A DNA stretch of 64,000 nucleotides from Chloroflexota bacterium (GTDB lineage: Bacteria; Chloroflexota; Anaerolineae; J102). The position numbers and the translations under genes are program-made. Positions within the stretch are counted from its first letter, which is position 1, and each line of letters begins with the position of its first letter. Below are positions 18,187 to 26,728 of this stretch, piece by piece. Location: contig JAKOVD010000098.1 of NCBI GenBank assembly GCA_029782215.1, positions 124,001 through 188,000 on the forward strand. Reading direction: 5' to 3'. The notes beneath the pieces are model-generated. The model was not told the origin of the DNA, did no database searches, and saw nothing but the letters and a program-made list of their open reading frames with translations.

Positions 18187-19032
18187 TCATGCTGCCACCG
18201 TGAATTCGTAGCGCAAGTGGCGGACCAGGCGCCGGTAAAAAGCCAACCGGCCCACGAACCTGTACATTGCGCCGCGTGGCCCGCTGGACGGCAGGCGGCG
18301 CACCAGGTCGGGCATCATCAGGAACTCAACGCACTCGGCAAGGCGCAGTCCCGGCACCTGCTTCTCCAGGTCGCGGGGGTCATCGACGCCCCAAACAAGC
18401 TCAACTTTGGACCGACGCGCGGCAGCCAGACGAGAGACCATGCGGATCATGGTCCCGCTGTAGCCGTCGTAGGCGATCTGGCCGCTGGGAAACTGGGTGG
18501 TGATGCGCCGGAACAGGGCGACGCCGTCCTTCTCGGGCAGGTACATCACCAGCCCCTCGGCAACCACCATGAGAGGGGTGTCGCCCGGGATCGCATCGAG
18601 CCAGGCAAGATCGGTGACAGAAGATCTGATGAGGTGGTAGCTCTCGCGAGCGGGATAAAGCTGCTTGCGCAGGGCAATCACGTCGGGAAGGTCGACGTCA
18701 TACCAGCGGACCTCGGGACCGGGGTCGATGCGGTAGACGCGGGTGTCTAGACCGCAGCCGAGGTGCAAGACTGTGGACTCGGGGTTGGCGGCCAGGAAGG
18801 CCCGCGTCCATTGGTCGAAGTGCAGAGCCCGCATCGCCAGCGTGATCTCGCCGCCGCTTTGCGGCTTGAACTCCTTGAAGTCGAAGTCGATGCGGGCGAC
18901 GGCCTCGGCGGCAAAGCGATCGCCCAGGATCGGGTTCTCCGCGGCTGCATCCTGGGCCTTACCATAGAGGGTGGCCAGGTAGGTTTCGTTCTTCTTGCTG
19001 AGGTGGATCTTGTCTGCGGACATGCGAAGCAT
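18187..19032 (-). CDS. Class I SAM methyltransferase, leucine carboxyl methyltransferase-like
   Basis: TVLHLGCGLDTRVYRIDPGPEVRWYDVDLPDVIALR. Confidence 0.88.
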   Translation of the reverse strand: MLRMSADKIHLSKKNETYLATLYGKAQDAAAENPILGDRFAAEAVARIDFDFKEFKPQSGGEITLAMRALHFDQWTRAFLAANPESTVLHLGCGLDTRVYRIDPGPEVRWYDVDLPDVIALRKQLYPARESYHLIRSSVTDLAWLDAIPGDTPLMVVAEGLVMYLPEKDGVALFRRITTQFPSGQIAYDGYSGTMIRMVSRLAAARRSKVELVWGVDDPRDLEKQVPGLRLAECVEFLMMPDLVRRLPSSGPRGAMYRFVGRLAFYRRLVRHLRYEFTVAA

Positions 19033-19059
19033 GATGGGCGTCGCGGGGCGATGCGATCG

Positions 19060-19635
19060 TCAGGCTGTGAGGGCCTTCTCGATGCGCCGGTCGGGTATGA
19101 ACCAGATCACGGCGATCAGCACGTAGAGCCCCCACGACAGCCATGCACTGACAAACGCAAGAGGAATGGCAGCCAGGAGGAGGATGATGGAAGCCTTGCC
19201 CTTCAGGTCACTGCCGATGGCGGTGGCAAGCGCCGAATCGCGGCCGTGGAGGGCGATGAGCGCGCGGACGAGCAAGTTGTAGGCGACCCCGGCGAGAAAA
19301 AGGACGACTCCGTAGAAGGCCACAGGAAGCGGCGCAAAGCCATTCTCACCCATCCAGCCAGTGGCAAAAGGGGTGAGCGAAAGCCAGAAGAGCAGGTTCA
19401 GGTTGGCCCAGAGCACACGGCCATCCACGCGCGTCGCTGCCTGCAGCAGGTGATGATGGTTGTTCCAGTAGATGCCCACGAACACGAAGCTGAGGGCATA
19501 GCTGAGGAAGACCGGCGCCAGCGCCAGCAGCGCCGCCAGATCGGCGCTGTGGGGAACGGTCAGCCCCAGCACCATGATGGTGATGATAATGGCGATCACA
19601 CCGTCGCTAAATGCTTCCAGTCGGGACTTGGACAT
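19060..19635 (-). CDS. TMEM175/DUF1211 family potassium channel-like protein
   Basis: MSKSRLEAFSDGVIAIIITIMVLGL (RxxxFSDG signature) and GIYWNNHHHLL. Confidence 0.92.
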   Translation of the reverse strand: MSKSRLEAFSDGVIAIIITIMVLGLTVPHSADLAALLALAPVFLSYALSFVFVGIYWNNHHHLLQAATRVDGRVLWANLNLLFWLSLTPFATGWMGENGFAPLPVAFYGVVLFLAGVAYNLLVRALIALHGRDSALATAIGSDLKGKASIILLLAAIPLAFVSAWLSWGLYVLIAVIWFIPDRRIEKALTA

Positions 19636-19687
19636 AGCGGTTCACAAGATCGCGAAATCGGGACACGAACAAGACCTGGGGAAGGGT

Positions 19688-20098
19688 CTAGACAGCTTTG
19701 CGGCGCTGCTGCAGCCAGAGAATGGCGCTGATGATCAGGGTGAGCAGGCCGAGCGCCAGGTAGAACACCTGCATGGCCCGGGCCGCGCCCGCCGGAGAGC
19801 CAATGACGGCGATCTCGACGATCTCGAAGACGATGATCACCAGCCCGGCGGCGACCGAGACGGGAACGCCGCCGGGCTGCCTCCGAGCCAACAGAATGGC
19901 CGCAGCGAAGGCAGTCCCTCCCACGATGACCATCAGCGCCAGGCCGGGCACCGCGAAGCTGCGGAACGGGGAACCAGCGAGCATGTCGGCCGGCGGTGCC
20001 CCGAAGCCGGCGAGCAAGCCGACGCCGCCGGCCGCGGCCGTGAAGGCGAGGAAGGCATTCAGCACGATGAGGACCACCCTGAGAACACGGCTCACCAT
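19688..20098 (-). CDS. Hypothetical membrane protein
   Basis: MVSRVLRVVLIVLNAFLAFTAAAGGVGLLAGFG...; four hydrophobic segments; overlaps upstream gene stop. Confidence 0.65.
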   Translation of the reverse strand: MVSRVLRVVLIVLNAFLAFTAAAGGVGLLAGFGAPPADMLAGSPFRSFAVPGLALMVIVGGTAFAAAILLARRQPGGVPVSVAAGLVIIVFEIVEIAVIGSPAGAARAMQVFYLALGLLTLIISAILWLQQRRKAV

Positions 20099-20991
20099 GC
20101 TGCGACCTCTGGGATGATCTCGCGGGCGAAGGTCTCCAGGGGGGCGATCTCGTGGACGTTGGGCATGTTGAAGATGGCATGCTGGATGCCAACATCCGCC
20201 AGCGTACGGCACTCGGCCAGCACGTCGGCGACGCTCATGTGTCCCGGCGCCAGGTGGACGGTGCCCAGCGTTGTCTTCTCGATCTCGGCGTCGTCGCGCC
20301 CGATGTCGTCGCAGTGGCGCTTAAGCACGTCGAGCTTGGCGCGAAGGGTGTCAGCGCCGGCGCGGGCAAACAGGTTGCAGGCGTCAGCATAGCGAGCGAC
20401 CAGGCGCAGGGTCTTGGTCTCGCCGCCGCCGCCAATGAGGATGGGAGGGTGCGGCCGCGAGAGAGGCTGCGGGCTGTTGATGGTCTCGCCGAGCTGGTAG
20501 TGGCGGCCCTGGTAGGGTCCGTTGTCATCCGACCACATCTGGAAGGCGATCTGGAGCGCCTCCTCCAGCATGCGGAACCGTTCGGCCAGGGGCGGGAAGG
20601 GGATACCCAGGCCCTTGGATTCGCGCTCGTTCCAGGCGGCGCCGATGCCCAGGTAGGCGCGCCCGCCGGAGAGCACGTCCAGGGTCGTCACGCTCTTGAC
20701 GAGGACGCCGGGATAGCGGTAGATCACGCCGGTCACAAGGGTGCCCAGCTTGATCCGGCTCGTGACGCTGGCCAGGTAGGCAAGCGTGGTGTAGCCTTCC
20801 AGCATCTCATCCTCGGCCGGGCCGAGCCCCATGGCGCGGTCGCGGCTGCCGATCTGAAAGAAGTGATCCATCACCCACAGACTGGCGAATCCGGCCTCGT
20901 CGGCGGTGCGGGCGATCTCACGAAGGGTCGGTCCGATGGTCTGAGGACCGCCGGGCCATGTGAAGTTGGGAACCTGCAGCCCGATGCGCAT
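20092..20991 (-). CDS. LLM-class F420-dependent oxidoreductase
   Basis: MRIGLQVPNFTWPGGPQTIGPTLREIARTADEAGFASLWVMDHF; YLGIGAAWNERE. Confidence 0.9.
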   Translation of the reverse strand: MRIGLQVPNFTWPGGPQTIGPTLREIARTADEAGFASLWVMDHFFQIGSRDRAMGLGPAEDEMLEGYTTLAYLASVTSRIKLGTLVTGVIYRYPGVLVKSVTTLDVLSGGRAYLGIGAAWNERESKGLGIPFPPLAERFRMLEEALQIAFQMWSDDNGPYQGRHYQLGETINSPQPLSRPHPPILIGGGGETKTLRLVARYADACNLFARAGADTLRAKLDVLKRHCDDIGRDDAEIEKTTLGTVHLAPGHMSVADVLAECRTLADVGIQHAIFNMPNVHEIAPLETFAREIIPEVAAW

Positions 20992-21134
20992 AAGTCACCT
21001 TTCAACTTGTCTGAGAAATGGCGCTTGGGGCCGCCCGTGCTGCGACCAGGGGCGACAGCAGCCAATCGAAATGCGTTCAAACAAGAGTATACCCGGAAAG
21101 CGCTGCTTTTGTGATGTTGCCGCTCTTTGCAAAA

Positions 21135-21180
21135 CCGAGGCCCGGGGCGCTGAGCGTTGCCAGCGTTCCCCGGGCCTCGG
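21135..21180 (-). terminator. Intrinsic terminator of the PQQ beta-propeller gene
   Basis: 13-bp inverted repeat CCGAGGCCCGGGG / CCCCGGGCCTCGG followed on the minus strand by TTTTGC. Confidence 0.82.
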
Positions 21181-21207
21181 TGTGCGAGACCAGGCGATCA
21201 GGTCAGG

Positions 21208-22833
21208 TCAAGGGAGCTTGAAGGCAAACAGATTACCCGGCGTTGAGGGCCCCAAACTCGCGTAGCCGGTCCCCCAGAACACGGTGCTGTCGGCAATGGC
21301 AGCGCCGCCATAGCACGTCTGGCCGCTGGGGTAGCTCCACAGGATGGCCCCGGTGGAGGCGCTCAGTGCGTTCATGTTGCCGCCTGCGGAGCAGCCGTAG
21401 ACGACACCGTTGCCGCCGGACACGGCTCCTGGATCTCCGCCGGTTTGCGGGTCGGCGGTCTGCCATTTGATGGCGCCGGTGGCTGCGTCCAGCGCGCCCC
21501 AGAAGCCGCTGCTGACGGTCGTGCCATTGATCAAGGTCCAGGGCGTGTACGCACTGTTCGCCTCAGCGTAGAAGATGCGGCTGCCATTGGTGGCCGATCC
21601 CCACTGCAGACCGCCGCTGGTGCCACCGGGTCCCGCCTGCGTTGTCCAGACGACGGCGCCCGTGTCGCGGTTCAGCGCCCAGTACTTGCCGCTCTTCTGA
21701 CCGGCGCCCACCAGATCGACACTGCCCTGGTTATTGTTGTTGCCCTGGGAGTTATCGTTGTTGGTGCTCGCGGTGAAGAGGATCGGCCCCTGGCCGAAGT
21801 CATAGTCCGGACTGCCGAGGTTGGGGCAGTCGCCGGGATTCACCGGTGTGAAGCCCGGGATCAGGCCCGCAGCGCAGTTGACGTTCCAGGCGTCGAGGGG
21901 CAACCCGGCGGTGCTCCACTTGATGGCGCCGGTGTTCATATCGAGCGCCATGACGGAGTCAAAGTGGTTGTCAGGCGAGTCACACGCCGCCACGGCCGAA
22001 GGATCTGGATTCGCGCCGAGATTCGTCACGCAGCTTATGACGGCATCAGGAACCGAGTAGTTGTTGCCCGTGGACACGAACACTGAGTTGCGGGCGGTAT
22101 CGATTGCCGGTGTGCTGCCCCAAACGGCGCCGCCGCTGTACCCGTCAGGGACCGTGTAGGTCTTCCACTGGATGGCGCCGGTGCTGGCATTCAACTTCAG
22201 GACGCTGCCGCGGAAGGTACAGCACGTATAGCCAGGCAGAAGGGCTGAGAACAGCTCCTCGAAGGAGCTCACGCCCACGTAGACCGAGCCGCCGCTCACC
22301 ACGGCCGACTGTGTCACCATGGCGAACGGATGGGTATCAACCAGCGTTTTCCACAGCAGGTTGCCGGTCGTGGCGTTGACGGCGACGACATAGGCTCCGG
22401 GACCCACAGGATTGCCGATTCTTCCGGCCTGGTCGCCAAAGATCAGCGTGTTGCCGGTGATGACCGGTGTGGTCCGGGCGAAATCGCCAGCCAGGCCGGT
22501 GTAGTCAGAGATCTTGTGCGACCAGACCAACTGCCCCGTGGCCCGGCTAACGGCATACAGATTGCCGGCGAAATCGGGTGCATAGATGTTCTGCGCATCT
22601 ACGGCGGGGGTCGCCGATACGCCGCCGGCCGTGGGGAACTGCCATTTCTTAACCAGCTTGCTGGCGTTGGACGCGCTGATGTTGTTGTTCGCACTCTGCC
22701 AGCGCGTGTTGGCGAGATTGAGGCCTGCGGATGGCCACTGGGTCCCGCCTGCCGCGAAGGCGATGCTTGACAGCAATAGCGCTGCTGCGACCGTCAGCAA
22801 CAGGGCGCGATAGAACTTCCTGAATCGACGCAT
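21208..22833 (-). CDS. Secreted PQQ-binding-like beta-propeller protein (PVA dehydrogenase-like)
   Basis: Signal peptide MRRFRKFYRALLLTVAAALLLSSIAFA; repeated ATTGNLLWKT / DMNTGAIKWST / DRDTGAVVWTT blades; vicinal CC. Confidence 0.85.
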   Translation of the reverse strand: MRRFRKFYRALLLTVAAALLLSSIAFAAGGTQWPSAGLNLANTRWQSANNNISASNASKLVKKWQFPTAGGVSATPAVDAQNIYAPDFAGNLYAVSRATGQLVWSHKISDYTGLAGDFARTTPVITGNTLIFGDQAGRIGNPVGPGAYVVAVNATTGNLLWKTLVDTHPFAMVTQSAVVSGGSVYVGVSSFEELFSALLPGYTCCTFRGSVLKLNASTGAIQWKTYTVPDGYSGGAVWGSTPAIDTARNSVFVSTGNNYSVPDAVISCVTNLGANPDPSAVAACDSPDNHFDSVMALDMNTGAIKWSTAGLPLDAWNVNCAAGLIPGFTPVNPGDCPNLGSPDYDFGQGPILFTASTNNDNSQGNNNNQGSVDLVGAGQKSGKYWALNRDTGAVVWTTQAGPGGTSGGLQWGSATNGSRIFYAEANSAYTPWTLINGTTVSSGFWGALDAATGAIKWQTADPQTGGDPGAVSGGNGVVYGCSAGGNMNALSASTGAILWSYPSGQTCYGGAAIADSTVFWGTGYASLGPSTPGNLFAFKLP

Positions 22834-23028
22834 TTCGAATTCTCCTGGGTGTGTGGATTCTCCCGCTGTTGAGATGGCGGGAGCAGGCTTCAAGATACAA
22901 GAGACAGAATGCGTCGATTCCCCGCGCAGCGATAGACAAAAAACAATCCACTAGCGGCGGGGTCTTACTACATTTTTTTGTAAGTGAGGCTGGTGAACCC
23001 AACAGGCGGTAGAAATGGGGAAAGTCGC

Positions 23029-23721
23029 TTACCCTTGCTTCGGCGGCTCGTCCAGCGCCGCCCAACCCTGCCGCAGGGCATACAGCGCGGCCTGCGTGCG
23101 GTTGGTCACCTGCAGCTTCTCGTAAATGGTGCGCAGCCGGTTGGCCACGGTGTACACGGAGTAGTTGAGCGCCTGCGCGATCTCCTGGTTATCCAGGCCA
23201 TGCGCAACCAGGCGCAGGACGGCCATCTCGCTCTCGGTCAGCGGCTCGGCATACCGGTGGGGCGCCGAGACGGCCAGGTGCAGCTCACTCAGAACGCGGG
23301 CGGCGATGATAGGGTCGATCAGGTATTCGCCCCGGCAGACCGCCTCGATGGCCGCGAGCAGTTCTGCAGCGTCTACGGTCTTGAGCAGATACCCGCGAGC
23401 GCCTGCCCGCACGGCCGCCAGCATGTACTGCTCCTCACGGTACATGGTCAGGGCGATGATGCGGCTGGTGGGGGTCTCATGCATGATCTGGCGGATGGCT
23501 TCCACACCGTCACTCTCGGGCATGATGATGTCCATCAGGATCACTTCCGGACGCGTCGATCGCGCCAACGCCACGGCTTGAGCGCCATTTGCGGCTTCGG
23601 CCACCACCGAGAACCCGCCCATCCCCTCGCAGAGCTGGCGCAGACCCTGGCGTACCAGCGTGTGGTCGTCGGCAATCAGAAGCCTAATCGGTGGTGCGGA
23701 AGTCCCCGCCTTCGGGGGCAT
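23029..23721 (-). CDS. LuxR/NarL-family response regulator
   Basis: IRLLIADDHTLVRQGLRQLCEG...RPEVILMDIIMPESDG...LTESEMAVLRLVAHGLDNQEIAQAL (HTH). Confidence 0.95.
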   Translation of the reverse strand: MPPKAGTSAPPIRLLIADDHTLVRQGLRQLCEGMGGFSVVAEAANGAQAVALARSTRPEVILMDIIMPESDGVEAIRQIMHETPTSRIIALTMYREEQYMLAAVRAGARGYLLKTVDAAELLAAIEAVCRGEYLIDPIIAARVLSELHLAVSAPHRYAEPLTESEMAVLRLVAHGLDNQEIAQALNYSVYTVANRLRTIYEKLQVTNRTQAALYALRQGWAALDEPPKQG

Positions 23722-24769
23722 GAGTGGTCTCCTTGGTGGGCGACGGCAACGTGATGACCAGTTCCGTGCCCTGGCCGGGTGCGCTATGGATGTCGAGCGT
23801 GCCGCCCAGGTCCAGGATACGCTCGCGCATCTGGTGCAGACCGAAATGGCCGGCACGATCCACCGGGCCAAGTTGCGCCGGATCGAAACCGCGACCGTCG
23901 TCCCGAACTGAGACGCCGACGACGCCGTCGGCATCTACCGCCAGCCGCACCTGCACCAAAAGGGCGCGCGCGTGCTGACCGGCATTATTCAAACCTTCCT
24001 GGATGACTCGGAACAGGGGCATCTCGTAGAGCGCGGGCAGGGCCTCTTGCGGTCCCGCTACCTCCAGCCGGGCCTCGACCTGGTTCTGGTCGCCGAAGTC
24101 GCAGACTAGTTGTGCCAGCGCCGGGAAGAAGCCCAGGGCAGCCAGGTCTACCGGGCGCAGGGCGAAGATCGCGCGGCGGAGGTCGACGATGGCGGAACTG
24201 AGCAGGCTTTGGAGCTCGTCCAGGGCGGCGCCCATACCAGGTGGCGCCTCCTGGGCCAGGTGGCGCCAAAGCGCCGATTTGAAGCGCATCGCGGCGAGTG
24301 TTTGCGCCACGCCGTCGTGGATCTCGTGGGCGATACGGCGGCGTTCGGCGTCGATGGCTTCAGCTTCGCTCCGGCGCTCTACTTCGGCTGTGACATCTTC
24401 GACCATGACGACCATGTGACCCGTGTCAGCCGGATCAGGCGCGGCGGTCACCCGCGCGGGAAAGGGCGTCCCGTCCCGGTGTTGGTTGATGATCTCAGTC
24501 GTCACGGTTTCACCCTGCCTCACCCGCTCTATGATGCTCAAGACGGAGGGTCTGGCTACATCGGGGACCAACCGGACGGCGGGCATGCCCTTGAAGTCTG
24601 CGGCCGTGTAGCCGTAGACCAGCTCCGCTCGATGGTTGGCCTCCAAGATGGTCGCGGGGCTCACGGTCAGGTCGGCCACGAGAATGCAGATCGGCATGTG
24701 CTCGAACAGGCGGCGGTAGCGCTGTTCGCTCACCTGACCCGGATTGGCTGCTCCGTTTGTCACCATCAT
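23684..24769 (-). CDS. PAS-domain sensor histidine kinase (NarX/DegS type)
   Basis: PAS RYRRLFEHMPICILVAD; HisKA_3 ERRRIAHEIHDGVAQTLAAM; ATPase DDGRGFDP; overlaps the response regulator by 38 nt. Confidence 0.95.
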   Translation of the reverse strand: MMVTNGAANPGQVSEQRYRRLFEHMPICILVADLTVSPATILEANHRAELVYGYTAADFKGMPAVRLVPDVARPSVLSIIERVRQGETVTTEIINQHRDGTPFPARVTAAPDPADTGHMVVMVEDVTAEVERRSEAEAIDAERRRIAHEIHDGVAQTLAAMRFKSALWRHLAQEAPPGMGAALDELQSLLSSAIVDLRRAIFALRPVDLAALGFFPALAQLVCDFGDQNQVEARLEVAGPQEALPALYEMPLFRVIQEGLNNAGQHARALLVQVRLAVDADGVVGVSVRDDGRGFDPAQLGPVDRAGHFGLHQMRERILDLGGTLDIHSAPGQGTELVITLPSPTKETTHAPEGGDFRTTD

Positions 24770-25851
24770 TGATGTGTCGCCCGTGCGACCGGCAGGCCGC
24801 GAAAGGCGGCATAGCGCTTTGCCGCCGATCCAAAGGCGTATCTCTCAGCTTCGTTCATGGCCGCAAATGGACGGGGCGTCAGTTCCAAGGCGCCCCTGTT
24901 GAGCGCACGGTTCCAGGTCCCGACCATGACGCCGTCGAGCACCAGGGCCGGGCTGGCAATGCCGTTGCCCGCGCCCGGCAGCCTGGCGTGTTCTGGTCTG
25001 AGTACGGCGCTGCGGTCGCGATAGGCGACCAGGTACTCGTCCCAGACGGGGAGCAGGTGCACAGTGGGTGAACGCTCGGGCGCAGGCGTCGCCTCGGGAC
25101 TGAGCCAATAGGTCTGTCCCTCCCATGCGGCAGCGATGAGCTGTGGTTTGGCAAGCTCCAGGGCGGCGCGGGCGTCGGTGGTCGTGAGTCCCGACCACCA
25201 GGCGAAGTCCGCCAGCGTGGCCGGACCATGACTGCGGAAGTAACGCCTGGCCAGTTCGGCCAGGGCTTGCTCGCGGGCAAGAGGCGGAGCGGCGGGCGCC
25301 CATTCGTCGAGCAGGAAGATGGTTTGCTGCTTGCCCTGGCGCGGTCCCAGGCAGAGGAGTCCTTCCTGGCTGAGCTGCCAGAGGATATGATAACCGCGCT
25401 GGCGATCCGTGGGGATGTCCTGCGCTTCCAGCTCACGGTAGAGCGCGTCCCTGCTGAGGTGCCGGCCGCCTTCGAGCGCCGCAATGCAGCAATCGCGGCA
25501 GCGCGCCATTTCCGCCTCTGTGAACTCAAAGCGTTTGCGCAGACGACCAGCGTGGCTGGCCAGGACGCGGGGCGTGAGCAGTGCCAGCATCCAGCGCACG
25601 TCCGCCGCAGCCACCAGGTGCAGCGTGCCGCGCATCGGCCAGGTGCGGACGATCAGGCGATCGGCCAGGGCCCGTTCCACGGCACCTTCGGTGGCATCCT
25701 GCGTACGCAGCCCGACCGCCCAGAGCGCGGCGGGATAGTCCTGGGCCTGGACGGCTCCCAGCCACGCCACCACCTGGGCCGGCGCCAGGGGCTTGGGGCC
25801 GGCGATGTGCTGCTGCTGAAGACGCAGGTGGGCGATCTCGGAGTTGGGCAT
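24766..25851 (-). CDS. Winged-helix DNA-binding domain protein (AlkZ-like)
   Basis: LRLQQQHIAGPKPLAPAQVVAWLGAVQAQDYPAALWAVGLR...RTWPMRGTLHLVAAADVRWML. Confidence 0.88.
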   Translation of the reverse strand: MPNSEIAHLRLQQQHIAGPKPLAPAQVVAWLGAVQAQDYPAALWAVGLRTQDATEGAVERALADRLIVRTWPMRGTLHLVAAADVRWMLALLTPRVLASHAGRLRKRFEFTEAEMARCRDCCIAALEGGRHLSRDALYRELEAQDIPTDRQRGYHILWQLSQEGLLCLGPRQGKQQTIFLLDEWAPAAPPLAREQALAELARRYFRSHGPATLADFAWWSGLTTTDARAALELAKPQLIAAAWEGQTYWLSPEATPAPERSPTVHLLPVWDEYLVAYRDRSAVLRPEHARLPGAGNGIASPALVLDGVMVGTWNRALNRGALELTPRPFAAMNEAERYAFGSAAKRYAAFRGLPVARATHQ

Positions 25852-25853
25852 GG

Positions 25854-25985
25854 CAGATGGCGGGTAGCAGGCGGCAGATAGCAGGTGGCGGGTGGCGGTT
25901 GCCTTCCGAGCACCGACCGTGAGGGAGGTGGCGGGGGGGGCAGATAGCAGGTGGCGGGTGCCTTCCGACCACCGACCGTGGGGGG
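25854..25985 (-). repeat. Duplicated head plus heptamer arrays, copies C and D (minus orientation)
   Basis: Plus strand CAGATGG CGGGTAG CAGGCGG CAGATAG CAGGTGG CGGGTGG CGGTTGC CTTCCGAGCACCGACCGTGAGGGAGGTGGCGGGGGGGG CAGATAG CAGGTGG CGGGTGC CTTCCGACCACCGACCGTGGGGG. Confidence 0.9.
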
Positions 25986-26070
25986 GCGGCGGCAGGGGGC
26001 TGGTTTCGGGACGCGGCTTCGCCGTGATGGGCTCAGGCCCGACGGGTCGCCTTCTCCGCAAGGACGGTGG

Positions 26071-26514
26071 TTAGGAGGCGGCGAGCGCGGCTTCCTCGCG
26101 GGCGGCGAGGCGGGCGCGGGCGGCGACGAGCAGGCGGTATTTGCGGGCTGCGGTGGCGGCGTCCCCGCGGGCAAGCGCCTTGGTGAGGTCTGCTTCCATC
26201 TCCACGATGTCCAGCCGGACGTAGTAGTCCAGCGTCTCCTTGAGATGGGCCAGCACGATCATGCCGGTGAGGATGGGGTGGTTGTGGGTGACGTTGGCAT
26301 CGGGGAAGGCAACCCCGTGTTCCAGCTCGACCTCCAGCCCCTGGCGGAAGTCCTCGACGCTGAGCTGTGCGGCTTCCCCACCCACAACCCCCTGGATGAT
26401 GGCGGCCTCCTCCAGGGGAACGCTTGCCTTCCTGAGCTGGGACCAGTCGCTGATCCCCAGCTCGCGGCACACGCGCTGGACTTCGGCCTGGGTGATGTAT
26501 TCGGGCAAATGCAT
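26071..26514 (-). CDS. DUF5661-like protein
   Basis: VEDFRQGLEVELEHGVAFPDANVTHNHPILTGMIVLAHLKETLDYYVRLDIVE. Confidence 0.65.
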   Translation of the reverse strand: MHLPEYITQAEVQRVCRELGISDWSQLRKASVPLEEAAIIQGVVGGEAAQLSVEDFRQGLEVELEHGVAFPDANVTHNHPILTGMIVLAHLKETLDYYVRLDIVEMEADLTKALARGDAATAARKYRLLVAARARLAAREEAALAAS

Positions 26515-26728
26515 GAGAACCTCCTTGCTACACGGATGAAAGGGTCAGGCGCCAACTCGCGGTCTGTGCGACGCTTGGATCACTCTGTGCGCCTGCGGCA
26601 TAATCCACATGGACGCGCAGGTTCGGCTTCCCTTTGGTCACACCGGCGCGCCTGCACCAAGCATACAGCAGCCCAGCCGGGCGGGCAAGGCTTTGCCCTG
26701 TCCCTGCCTTCCCCCTCAGTAAGCACAA

